Source of the DNA: Firmicutes bacterium CAG:534
GTDB taxonomy: Bacteria > Bacillota > Clostridia > Lachnospirales > Lachnospiraceae
Length of the DNA stretch: 20,004 nucleotides
Assembly (NCBI GenBank): GCA_000436115.1
Contig: FR894531.1
Coordinates: 14,398-34,401, forward strand
Reading direction: 5' to 3'
Below are positions 1 to 6,310 of the stretch, one piece after another. The number at the start of each line of letters is the position of its first letter. The first letter of the stretch is position 1. The translations under genes were made by a program, and so were the position numbers. The notes below the pieces were generated by a model. The model was given only the letters and a program-made list of their open reading frames with translations, did no database searches and was not told the DNA's origin.

Positions 1-15
1 CGGGCCCCTGGCCCG
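1..15 (-). terminator. possible intrinsic terminator, cut by the window edge
   Basis: On the minus strand, just after the stop of the Hpt-like gene, CGGGCC-AGG-GGCCCG forms a perfect 6-bp GC stem with a 3-nt loop, preceded by an A-rich stretch. The U-tract that would confirm a terminator would lie outside the window, so the call is tentative. Confidence 0.4.
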
Positions 16-23
16 CATTTTTA

Positions 24-374
24 TTAAATCACTTTCTCGATATCCTGAAGCATTTTTTCATAAGCTTTCTGAAAAGGCAGATGGCCTTTTGCTACTTCCT
101 CATATGCGCCTGCTCTGATCCTTTCATTCTGAAGCCTTGCCTCCTTGTAAAAGTCCAGGGCTCCTATGGTTTTCGCCACATTTCCGATTCCATGCACCTC
201 GATTCCATACCTTGCAAGATCCTGATTTTTGATGCATTCATCCAAAAGCACTCTTTTTTGCTTTCCTTCCACAAGGGCTGTATGAAGCACTTCCTTATAT
301 ATCTGCTCACTGCCGGCGCAGTACCGCAAAGCTTCCTCCACGGCATAGCCTTTATTTTTTAGAATCCTTAACAT
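24..374 (-). CDS. small Hpt-like (histidine phosphotransfer) protein
   Basis: A 116-residue, soluble, mostly helical protein. Residues about 11-95 follow the pattern of an Hpt four-helix bundle: an N-terminal helix, then a segment around His61 (VHGIGNVAKTIGA, residues 60-72) that matches the Hpt core helix in which the His receives phosphate from a receiver or kinase. The usual HxxKG is HGIGN here, so the conserved Lys is replaced by Gly. The start is ATG at 374 rather than the longer frame at 398, because GGAGG lies 6 nt upstream of 374. The gene overlaps the end of the DUF1836 gene by 23 nt, so the two are probably translationally coupled and functionally linked. No kinase or receiver gene is visible nearby. 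The Hpt assignment is inferred from pattern only; an unrelated helical protein is possible. Confidence 0.6.
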   Translation of the reverse strand: MLRILKNKGYAVEEALRYCAGSEQIYKEVLHTALVEGKQKRVLLDECIKNQDLARYGIEVHGIGNVAKTIGALDFYKEARLQNERIRAGAYEEVAKGHLPFQKAYEKMLQDIEKVI

Positions 375-984
375 TCTTTTCCTCCACGGTTGTTGCATCC
401 CGGAAACTGTCTATCATCTTTTCGATCAGGAGCTTTTTCACATACACATCATAGCTCAGCATGCAGATAAAGGAAAAAAGCTGCAACACCTCCTGGTCTT
501 CCCCGGATGCTTCCTGAAATGTTTTTTCAGACATGGAAAACTTCTTTATAATATCCTCCTGCAGATCTGCCACCTTATCCTCCTCCAGACGGAAGATTTC
601 CTCATAGATGGAGCCCAAATTGATTTCACCGGCTGTCTGGAAGTATTTCTCCGTGATCGGATTTAAAAGCGTCTGAATATCATTAATGGAAAGAATTCCC
701 TTATAATAATAGATCATGATCAAAAGGATCATATGCTCCTTGCTGTATTTCTTTTTTACAGGAGGCGGCAGAAGATCATTTTTGGCATAATTATTGATCA
801 TGGTCTTTGTCAGGATCTTATCTTCACTTGGATAGCGGGTCGTATTTTTCAGCTTACTGTCCATGAATGTTGTGACCTGATCCATATAAAGATCAATGTT
901 CGGAATATCTTCCAGGCTGATATGCTTAATCCTGCCCAGACTTGCAAGAATACTGTTTAAAAGGTCTTCACGGTCTATTGTCAT
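352..984 (-). CDS. DUF1836 domain protein, likely HTH regulator
   Basis: A 210-residue protein of the DUF1836 family. The hallmark is at residues about 60-105 (TKTMINNYAKNDLLPPPVKKKYSKEH and on), where a MerR-like helix-turn-helix and wing is followed by a hydrophobic helix (MILLIMIYYYKGILSI) and an acidic, helical C-terminal half. Family members are presumed DNA-binding regulators; target and effector are unknown. The start at 984 is chosen over an in-frame ATG at 1014: GGAGG sits 5 nt before 984, while the ATG at 1014 has no ribosome binding site and would begin only about 10 nt after the predicted transcription start. It is divergent from yerC and shares a 23-nt overlap with the downstream Hpt-like gene, which suggests a two-gene unit. 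Confidence 0.8.
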   Translation of the reverse strand: MTIDREDLLNSILASLGRIKHISLEDIPNIDLYMDQVTTFMDSKLKNTTRYPSEDKILTKTMINNYAKNDLLPPPVKKKYSKEHMILLIMIYYYKGILSINDIQTLLNPITEKYFQTAGEINLGSIYEEIFRLEEDKVADLQEDIIKKFSMSEKTFQEASGEDQEVLQLFSFICMLSYDVYVKKLLIEKMIDSFRDATTVEEKNVKDSKK

Positions 985-1031
985 TTTGCCTCCATTCTGG
1001 AGCGTAACTTCCATGGTTTTTATTCTAAACT

Positions 1032-1060
1032 ATTATATAGTATTTAAAACTACATGACAA
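1032..1060 (-). promoter_or_regulatory. sigma-A promoter of the DUF1836 gene
   Basis: On the minus strand TTGTCA (1055-1060) is followed after 17 nt by a perfect TATAAT (1032-1037). Transcription should start near 1025, giving a leader of about 40 nt to the ATG at 984. This placement supports the shorter start of the DUF1836 gene. Confidence 0.7.
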
Positions 1061-1078
1061 GTACTTTCACTGATGCTC

Positions 1079-1107
1079 TTTACTTTAAAACTTTAATATG
1101 TTAAAAT
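1079..1107 (+). promoter_or_regulatory. sigma-A promoter of yerC
   Basis: TTTACT (1079-1084) is followed after 17 nt by TAAAAT (1102-1107) with a TGT extension just before the -10. The start would be near 1114, giving a leader of about 28 nt. It is divergent from, and about 20 bp away from, the DUF1836 promoter, so one bound regulator could affect both. Confidence 0.6.
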
Positions 1108-1141
1108 TCTGCTGTATGAAATTTTTGTTGAATGGAGATTA

Positions 1142-1432
1142 ATGATGAATAAAAAAATACAGACTGCCTCCGTAGATCATCTTTTTGAAGCGATCCTCTG
1201 CCTCAAAACCAAAGAAGAATGTTATGATTTTTTTGAAGATCTGTGCACGGTTAACGAACTGCTCTCTCTGTCTCAGAGATATGAAGTAGCCTCCATGCTG
1301 AAGGATCACAAGACTTATCTGGAAATTGCCGAAAAAACAGGCGCATCCACTGCAACCATAAGCCGTGTGAACCGTTCTTTAAACTATGGAAATGATGGCT
1401 ATGAGCTTGTTTTTAACCGTCTGTCTGACTGA
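1142..1432 (+). CDS. yerC: YerC/YecD family TrpR-like protein
   Basis: A 96-residue all-helical protein of the TrpR superfamily, YerC/YecD branch common in Firmicutes. The N-terminal helices (SVDHLFEAILCLKTKEECYDFFEDL) are followed by a TrpR-like core (ELLSLSQRYEVASMLK) and a helix-turn-helix at about residues 58-82 (TYLEIAEKTGASTATISRV). It is presumed to be a DNA-binding repressor; the target and any tryptophan dependence are not established. Two start codons are adjacent (1142 and 1145). GGAG at 1134-1137 lies 4 nt from the first and 7 nt from the second, so the second may be the one used. It is convergent with the LytM-like gene, with only 11 nt between stops and no clear terminator there. 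Confidence 0.85.
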   Translation: MMNKKIQTASVDHLFEAILCLKTKEECYDFFEDLCTVNELLSLSQRYEVASMLKDHKTYLEIAEKTGASTATISRVNRSLNYGNDGYELVFNRLSD

Positions 1433-1443
1433 CAAGCCGTTTT

Positions 1444-2154
1444 TCAGCCATTAATATCAATCAGCGTCATGGGATCAATATACGCGTCATCTTTCAAGAT
1501 CTGGTAACCCAGCTCCTGATTGTCTTCGCCTACAGAAAACAGGATGTAACCTTTTCCCAGCGTTTCGCCAGTCTTTACAAGAGGCGTTCCGTTATTGCGG
1601 TAAATGGACTGATATCCGTTTCCGTGATCGATGACGATCTTGGTACCATAGGTCTCATCCGCTGAAGCGCTGACCACTGTTCCTGTTCCCGTGGTCACTA
1701 CATTTACTCCCACTGCTGCAGTAAAGATCAGCATGGGATCTCCCTCCTCCGCTTCCTTCATGGTTGCAGAACCGCTAAGCGGAAATCCCTTGGGAAGTGC
1801 ATTTTCCACTGTTTCCTGTGATAAGGCGTCTTCGTTTTCCGCTTTCTTGCTTACCGTTTCACTTAATACGGTCACCTTACTGGATAAGGTTGCATTTTCA
1901 ACGGAAAGCGCCTCATTTTCATCTGTCAGATTATTGATCGTAACGATCTGACTTACGATTTCTTTTCTTGCGTCCTTTATGGTAATGGAATCGTAAACAA
2001 ATTTGCAGATCACAGCCACGGCCAGAAGAAATAAAATGGCCGCTGCGAACTCTACCAGTGCCGAACCGATGGTATGCTGTCTGATGGTTCCGTCTTCCTT
2101 TTCTGTTACCAAAAGCAGTGCAAATTTGGTTTTTCTCTTTGCTTTCTGTTCCAT
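1444..2154 (-). CDS. membrane-anchored LytM/M23-like protein, zinc site lost
   Basis: A 236-residue protein with a short cytoplasmic N-terminus, one membrane helix at about residues 30-55, a coiled-coil-like segment at about 62-105, and a C-terminal M23 (LytM) fold at about 135-235. The fold is seen in GTGTVVSASADETYGTKIVI, followed by DHGNGYQSIYRNNG and a late GYQI strand. Active M23 peptidases carry an H-x3-D and an HxH zinc site and usually Y-x-H-L. Here those positions read as DPMLIFTAAV, YRNN and GYQI with no His, so the enzyme is almost surely inactive. Degenerate LytM proteins such as EnvC or SpoIIQ act as activators or scaffolds in wall remodelling or sporulation; which role applies here is unknown. 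Its start is supported by AGGGAG about 10 nt upstream. Confidence 0.75.
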   Translation of the reverse strand: MEQKAKRKTKFALLLVTEKEDGTIRQHTIGSALVEFAAAILFLLAVAVICKFVYDSITIKDARKEIVSQIVTINNLTDENEALSVENATLSSKVTVLSETVSKKAENEDALSQETVENALPKGFPLSGSATMKEAEEGDPMLIFTAAVGVNVVTTGTGTVVSASADETYGTKIVIDHGNGYQSIYRNNGTPLVKTGETLGKGYILFSVGEDNQELGYQILKDDAYIDPMTLIDING

Positions 2155-2186
2155 ATCTTTTCTGCTCCCTTCGGCAAATAATCCTT

Positions 2187-2215
2187 ATTTTACCACAGCA
2201 AACGAAATAACACAA
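2187..2215 (-). promoter_or_regulatory. sigma-A promoter of the LytM-like gene
   Basis: On the minus strand TTGTGT (2210-2215) is followed after 17 nt by TAAAAT (2187-2192), with TGG as a TGn extension. The start would be near 2180, about 25 nt before the ATG at 2154. Confidence 0.6.
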
Positions 2216-2345
2216 CATTCTGTTTCTTTTGGTTGCCCTTTTCCTTAGATGAGCCAGCAGATTTATCCGCAATTTCGTTTTTCTTTCTCTTTCATTTTTC
2301 CTATTTTGTTTCAATCATTTTTTTCCAAAAATGTATATTATTTTC

Positions 2346-2374
2346 TTTACTTTTAGAAATGACTGTGCTATTCT
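2346..2374 (+). promoter_or_regulatory. promoter and leader of the cold-shock gene
   Basis: TTTACT (2346-2351) is followed after 17 nt by TATTCT (2369-2374) with a TGC extension. The start would be near 2382, giving a leader of about 56 nt. The leader holds a small hairpin (TGCAG-GACA-CTGCA) and then an AU-rich stretch before the GGAGG site at 2425-2429. I see no canonical cold box. The stretch 2216-2345 upstream is pyrimidine-rich and holds nothing else I can name. Confidence 0.5.
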
Positions 2375-2437
2375 GAACATGTTGCAGGACACTGCAGCAT
2401 GCGCATAATATTTATTTATTTTTTGGAGGTATCTACA

Positions 2438-2638
2438 ATGAACAAAGGTACAGTAAAGTGGTTCAACAACCAAAAAGGTTACGGCTTCATCTCTGATGAA
2501 TCTGGTAATGATGTATTCGTACATTACTCAGGACTTAACATGGAAGGTTTCAAGTCTCTTGAAGAGGGCGCTTCCGTAGAGTTCGATGTAGTAAATGGCG
2601 AGAAGGGACCCCAGGCCGTAAACGTAACAAAGTTATAA
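2438..2638 (+). CDS. cold-shock protein (CspA family)
   Basis: A 66-residue cold-shock domain, the full family length: a five-stranded OB barrel that binds single-stranded nucleic acid and acts as an RNA chaperone. RNP1 is at residues about 13-18 (KGYGFI) and RNP2 at about 26-30 (VFVHY). The N-terminus MNKGTVKWFN is typical, so ATG 2438 is the start. GGAGG 8 nt upstream supports this, and the longer in-frame ATG at 2399 lies inside the leader. It is a single-gene unit with its own promoter, ended by the hairpin at 2761-2792. Which csp paralog this is cannot be told. Confidence 0.95.
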   Translation: MNKGTVKWFNNQKGYGFISDESGNDVFVHYSGLNMEGFKSLEEGASVEFDVVNGEKGPQAVNVTKL

Positions 2639-2732
2639 TCAGATCATTCTGACTGTAGCCTATTAATCAGTAACGCGATGTGCCTTTTCTTAATATAAAT
2701 GCATTATGTAAGTAACCATTTTATTATGAATG

Positions 2733-2741
2733 TGCTATATT
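2733..2741 (+). promoter_or_regulatory. possible extended -10 upstream of the terminator
   Basis: TGC-TATATT (2733-2741) resembles the TGC-TATTCT extended -10 of the csp promoter. The -35 region is poor (TAACCA at 2713-2718, 17-nt spacer). A transcript would start near 2748 and run straight into the terminator at 2761-2792. It could be a leaky promoter for the symporter gene, or chance in AT-rich DNA. Nothing else is apparent in 2639-2760. Confidence 0.25.
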
Positions 2742-2760
2742 GTTTTATCAGATTAAGGAA

Positions 2761-2792
2761 AATCCCCATCTTTCAAGATGGGGATTTTTTTC
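2761..2792 (+). terminator. strong intrinsic terminator after csp
   Basis: AATCCCCATCT (2761-2771) pairs perfectly with AGATGGGGATT (2776-2786) around the loop TTCA, followed by a run of T. It lies about 120 nt after the csp stop and about 45 nt before the symporter start, so it separates the two transcripts. Confidence 0.9.
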
Positions 2793-2838
2793 TCACTAAA
2801 ATACCCTATTAATTATGAAATGAAAGGATCATTCTGTT

Positions 2839-4194
2839 ATGAGTCGTGAATCTTTTAAATCCAGGCTTGGTTTTCTGCTGGTCAGTGCTGGCTGCGCTAT
2901 TGGCATTGGCAATGTCTGGCGCTTTCCTTATGTGGCAGGTCAAAACGGAGGCGGAATTTTTGTCCTGTTCTACCTGCTGTTTTTGATCATCATGGGACTT
3001 CCCGTGCTCACCATGGAGCTTGCCGTAGGACGGGCAAGCCGCAAAAGTGCGGTGCAGGCTTATAAAGTCCTGGAAAAGCCCGGCAGCAAATGGCATATCC
3101 ACGGTTATTTTGCCATCCTCGGCTGTTATCTTCTGATGATGTACTACACCACCGTATCCGGGTGGATGATCTCCTACTGCTTTGAATTTTTGACCGGCAC
3201 CTTTCAACCGGGAATGGCTTCCGAGGAGGTAAGCTCCGTTTTTGGAAATATGCTGGCCAGTCCCCTCAAGATGGGCTTCTGGATGGTTCTCACCGTAGTG
3301 GTAGGCTTCTTTGTATGCAGCCGCGGACTGCAAAACGGTCTGGAAAAGATCAGCAAGGTTATGATGTGTGCCCTTCTTATCCTGATCGTCATTCTTGCCA
3401 TCCACAGCTTTACTCTTTCCGGCGCAGCAGAGGGTCTTTCCTTTTATCTTGTACCCAATCTGAACACTGTCCGCAGTGTAGGGCTTGGCAGCGTGATTGC
3501 CGCCGCCATGAACCAGTCCTTTTTCACCCTCAGCCTAGGGGTTGCCGCCATGGAAATCTTCGGCAGCTACATGAGCCGGGATAACACCCTTGCCGGCGAA
3601 GGCATCCGTATCTGCGCCTTAGATACGTTCGTTGCTATTATGGCAGGTCTTATCATTTTTCCTGCCTGCTTCAGCTACGGAGTGGAAGCTGGTGCGGGTC
3701 CTCAGCTTATTTTTATCACTTTGCCCAATGTATTTATCAACATGGCCGGTGGACGGATCTGGGGCACCTTGTTTTTCCTTTTTATGACCTTTGCCAGCTT
3801 TTCCACGGTAATTGCCGTCTTTGAAAATATCATGTCCTTTGCTATGGACATGTTTGGCGTGAGCCGTCAGAAGGCTGCTTTTATAAACTGCATTCTTATC
3901 TTGTTTGCAAGCCTGCCCTGCGTTCTTGGCTACAATGTATGGAGCGGTCTGCATCTGATCGGCGGCCGCGATGTTCTTGACAGTGAAGATTTTCTGGTCA
4001 GCAATCTGCTGCTGCCCATTGGTTCCCTGATCTATCTGCTGTTTTGTGTCACCCGCTGGGGATGGGGCTTTGACAATTATTTAAAGGAAGCTAACACAGG
4101 GAAGGGCATGAAGATCAGTAAGCATTTAAAGCTTTATTTTCAGTTTATCCTCCCCATTTTGATCCTGATCATTTTAATCCAGGGACTGCTGTAA
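2839..4194 (+). CDS. sodium-dependent transporter, SNF/NSS family
   Basis: A 451-residue polytopic membrane protein of the neurotransmitter:sodium symporter family (LeuT fold), probably importing amino acids or related amines with Na+. The signature first helix is at about residues 10-35 (LVSAGCAIGIGNVWRFPYV), containing the unwound Na+/substrate motif GxxIGxGNxWRFPY. The second helix follows (GGGIFVLFYLLFLIIMGLPV, ending near MELAVGRASRK). About eleven membrane segments can be seen, and the protein ends right after the last one, as in the bacterial 11-TM subgroup. The substrate cannot be told. ATG 2839 has AAAGGA about 10 nt upstream, and the gene has its own terminator at 4216-4255. No clear promoter is seen between 2793 and 2838. 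Confidence 0.93.
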   Translation: MSRESFKSRLGFLLVSAGCAIGIGNVWRFPYVAGQNGGGIFVLFYLLFLIIMGLPVLTMELAVGRASRKSAVQAYKVLEKPGSKWHIHGYFAILGCYLLMMYYTTVSGWMISYCFEFLTGTFQPGMASEEVSSVFGNMLASPLKMGFWMVLTVVVGFFVCSRGLQNGLEKISKVMMCALLILIVILAIHSFTLSGAAEGLSFYLVPNLNTVRSVGLGSVIAAAMNQSFFTLSLGVAAMEIFGSYMSRDNTLAGEGIRICALDTFVAIMAGLIIFPACFSYGVEAGAGPQLIFITLPNVFINMAGGRIWGTLFFLFMTFASFSTVIAVFENIMSFAMDMFGVSRQKAAFINCILILFASLPCVLGYNVWSGLHLIGGRDVLDSEDFLVSNLLLPIGSLIYLLFCVTRWGWGFDNYLKEANTGKGMKISKHLKLYFQFILPILILIILIQGLL

Positions 4195-4215
4195 CCGGTA
4201 TGGAGCCCATTAAAG

Positions 4216-4255
4216 TAAGGAGCCGCTTTCTGCTGCGGCTCCTTATTGTTTTTAT
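4216..4255 (+). terminator. intrinsic terminator after the symporter gene
   Basis: TAAGGAGCCGC (4216-4226) pairs with GCGGCTCCTTA (4235-4245) in a perfect 11-bp stem, then TTGTTTTTAT. It lies between convergent genes. The minus-strand side has only a weak T-run, so it mainly serves the plus strand. Confidence 0.85.
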
Positions 4256-4257
4256 CC

Positions 4258-5034
4258 CTATGCTTCTTTCAGTTCCGAAATGACCTTCTCAAAGCTCATC
4301 GTCCCGCCGAACAGATCCAGTGCGCTTCCAATAGTCACATCGATCCTTCCTTTTCCAAGCTCCTTTAAAAGCCGCAGATCCTCAAAGCTGTGAACGCCTC
4401 CTGCATAGGTCACGGGAATGGTGCACTCAGAAAGAAGCTCTGCCAGCCCTCTTTCGATCCCATTTGCCTTCCCTTCTACATCCACTGCATGGATCAGGAA
4501 CTCATCACACCGATCTGAAAGGCTTTCCATGGTCTCCCTGGTGAGCTTCACATCCGTGAATTTCTGCCATCTGTCCGTTACGATATAATAATCCTCCAGA
4601 CGCCTGCGGCAGCTTAAGTCAAGCACCAGTCTTTCTTTTCCTACCGCCGACAGCATTTCCTTTAATCGTTCAAAATGAAGCTTCCCATCCTGGAACACAT
4701 AGGAGGTCACAATCACATGGGAAGCGCCTGCCTTTAAATATTCCTCTGCATTATAGGGTGTGATCCCTCCTCCCACCTGTAATCCCTGTGGATATGCCCG
4801 CAAAGCCTCCAGGGCCTGCTCCTTTGTTTTTTGATAAAATTCGCTTTCTGCGGAATTCAAAAGGATCACATGCCCGCCTGAAAGCTGAAAGGAGCTGTAA
4901 AGCTTTGCAAAAAAAGCTGCCGACTGATCCGAAACAAAATTTTCAGCCGCCAGATCTCCCCGATCCTTTAAGGTTCCTCCCACTATCTGTTTTACTTTTC
5001 CGTTATGAATATCAATACAGGGTCTAAACTTCAT
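4258..5034 (-). CDS. hisA: HisA isomerase, eukaryotic-type branch
   Basis: A 258-residue (beta/alpha)8 barrel, the ProFAR isomerase that catalyses the fourth step of histidine synthesis. The N-terminus MKFRPCIDIHNGKVKQIVGG is characteristic of the eukaryotic/plant HisA branch rather than the usual bacterial HisA. Asp8 (CIDIH) is the expected catalytic base; QVGGGI (about 86-91), VLDLS (about 137-141), HAVDVEGK (about 182-189) and TYAGGVHS (about 209-216) are the barrel motifs, including the phosphate loops. I chose the ATG at 5034, with a weak GGAAG 5 nt upstream, because family members begin at this motif; an in-frame ATG at 5046 would add four residues. No other his gene is adjacent. It is convergent with the symporter gene and divergent from the lipoprotein gene. 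I found no convincing promoter in 5047-5130. Confidence 0.85.
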   Translation of the reverse strand: MKFRPCIDIHNGKVKQIVGGTLKDRGDLAAENFVSDQSAAFFAKLYSSFQLSGGHVILLNSAESEFYQKTKEQALEALRAYPQGLQVGGGITPYNAEEYLKAGASHVIVTSYVFQDGKLHFERLKEMLSAVGKERLVLDLSCRRRLEDYYIVTDRWQKFTDVKLTRETMESLSDRCDEFLIHAVDVEGKANGIERGLAELLSECTIPVTYAGGVHSFEDLRLLKELGKGRIDVTIGSALDLFGGTMSFEKVISELKEA

Positions 5035-5159
5035 AGTTACTTCCATTTCTTTCTTTTTCTATTTTTTAATCTTTATTTTGCTCTCGAATATTTTTTCCTA
5101 CTCTGCGCATAATAGCAAGAGAACTGATAAAAATGCGGTTCTTTTATAAGGAGGTCATT

Positions 5160-5627
5160 ATGAGAAAAATGAAAAAGCTGATCTCGGTATCCTTGATCCT
5201 TGCCATGATCTGTCTTACTACTGCCTGTGGTAATGACAAGAATCAGAACACAAACGATATGGCAGGAACTACCGAAAACAACACTACTACAGATAACGGT
5301 ACTGCCGGCAACACCAATGCACAGACCGGCAGTACAACCGCAAATGACGGCACAGCCGGAACAGTTGCCGGTGAAAATACAGTCGGCAATGACATGATGG
5401 ATGACAGCGACAATGTAAATGATGCAACAGCCGGAACAGACAATGATGGCGACTCCATTCTGGAGGATGCCGGTAATGCAGTAGGCGATGTTGTGGATGA
5501 TATTGCAGACGGCGTATCTGACATCACAGATGACGTAGTAGGCGGAAATGATGATCAGACTGCAGGAAATGCTTCTGCATCCGCTTCCCCTTCCACCAGT
5601 CCTTCTGCAAAGGCAAACGCTAAATAG
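5160..5627 (+). CDS. acidic low-complexity lipoprotein, function unknown
   Basis: A 155-residue predicted lipoprotein. The signal peptide MRKMKKLISVSLILAMICLTTAC ends in a lipobox with Cys23 as the lipidated residue, so it should be anchored on the outer face of the membrane. The mature part has no recognisable domain. Residues about 24-100 are rich in Asn, Thr, Gly and Asp. Residues about 105-130 form a hydrophobic/acidic repeat (VGDVVDDIADGVSDITDDVV) that could be an amphipathic helix. The end is Ser/Ala/Pro-rich with a few Lys. AAGGAGG 5 nt before ATG 5160 makes the start firm; the in-frame ATG at 5133 has no such site. It is flanked by a terminator shared with tdk. The function is not known to me; a wall-associated spacer or binding protein is possible. 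Confidence 0.8.
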   Translation: MRKMKKLISVSLILAMICLTTACGNDKNQNTNDMAGTTENNTTTDNGTAGNTNAQTGSTTANDGTAGTVAGENTVGNDMMDDSDNVNDATAGTDNDGDSILEDAGNAVGDVVDDIADGVSDITDDVVGGNDDQTAGNASASASPSTSPSAKANAK

Positions 5628-5637
5628 CATTCATCAG

Positions 5638-5680
5638 AAAACGCTATGTAAGTGCTGATCCATTTACATAGCGTTTTTCT
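5638..5680. terminator. bidirectional terminator between lipoprotein gene and tdk
   Basis: AAAACGCTATGTAA (5638-5651) pairs perfectly with TTACATAGCGTTTT (5664-5677), a 14-bp stem with a 12-nt loop. T-runs flank the stem in both directions, so it can end both the lipoprotein transcript and the dapA-to-tdk transcript. Confidence 0.88.
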
Positions 5681-5698
5681 TCTTTGTCCGCCCAGGCA

Positions 5699-6280
5699 CT
5701 ATGATGGAGCGATCCATTTCGGCCCCAGGTTTCCTTCTTTAAAATGCCTGCGGCAAAGGGTGGTATAGCTGTCATTTCCTCCCATCACCACCTGCTCGCC
5801 ATGGCGGATGATCCGTCCTTTTTCATCAAATCTGGTATTGCAGTTTGCACCCTGTCCACACCAGCACACGGTTTTCAGTTCCTCGATCACGTCTGCCCAG
5901 GCTAAAAGCCACATGCTTCCTTCAAATAATTCCCTTCTGAAGTCTGTGCGGAGCCCGTAGCAGATCACCGGGATCCCAAGCTCGTCCACAATGTGCAGGA
6001 AAAAGCTGATATCCGATTTTGTGCAGAACTGCGCTTCATCCACGATCACACAGTCGTACCTGCTGATCTGTTCATCGCTCATTCCCGTAAGCTCTTCCAC
6101 ATAACAGCATTTCTGCTCCAGTCCCATTCTGCTCCGGAGTACCCCTTCATCCCTGGTGTCAAGCCTTGGCTTGGCCAAAAGCGCCTGTTTTCCACGTTCA
6201 AAATAATTATATGCCACCATCAGCGCATTGGCTGTTTTTGAGCTTCCCATTGCTCCGTGGCGAAAATAAAGCTTTGCCAT
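5699..6280 (-). CDS. tdk: thymidine kinase (type II)
   Basis: A 193-residue thymidine kinase of the TK1-like family, which phosphorylates thymidine with ATP in pyrimidine salvage. The P-loop GAMGSSKT is at residues 9-16. VIVDEAQF (about 78-85) holds the Walker B Asp and the catalytic Glu82. The zinc-binding C-terminal part has Cys139, Cys141 and Cys147 and then CRRH (176-179); the first pair is spaced CxC rather than the more usual CxxC. The length is normal. It is the last gene of the dapA-dapB-fbp-tdk run, 30 nt after fbp, with only a weak ribosome binding site (AGTGA), and its transcript ends at 5638-5680. No thymidylate genes lie nearby, so its operon partners look metabolic by chance rather than by pathway. 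Confidence 0.95.
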   Translation of the reverse strand: MAKLYFRHGAMGSSKTANALMVAYNYFERGKQALLAKPRLDTRDEGVLRSRMGLEQKCCYVEELTGMSDEQISRYDCVIVDEAQFCTKSDISFFLHIVDELGIPVICYGLRTDFRRELFEGSMWLLAWADVIEELKTVCWCGQGANCNTRFDEKGRIIRHGEQVVMGGNDSYTTLCRRHFKEGNLGPKWIAPS

Positions 6281-6310
6281 ATTGTCACTTTTGCCGTTTT
6301 ACGGTCCTTC

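Noticed and set aside
1433..1443. Terminator between yerC and the LytM-like gene
   Set aside because: The stops are 11 nt apart and no stem with a T-run can be made there; the transcripts probably overlap.
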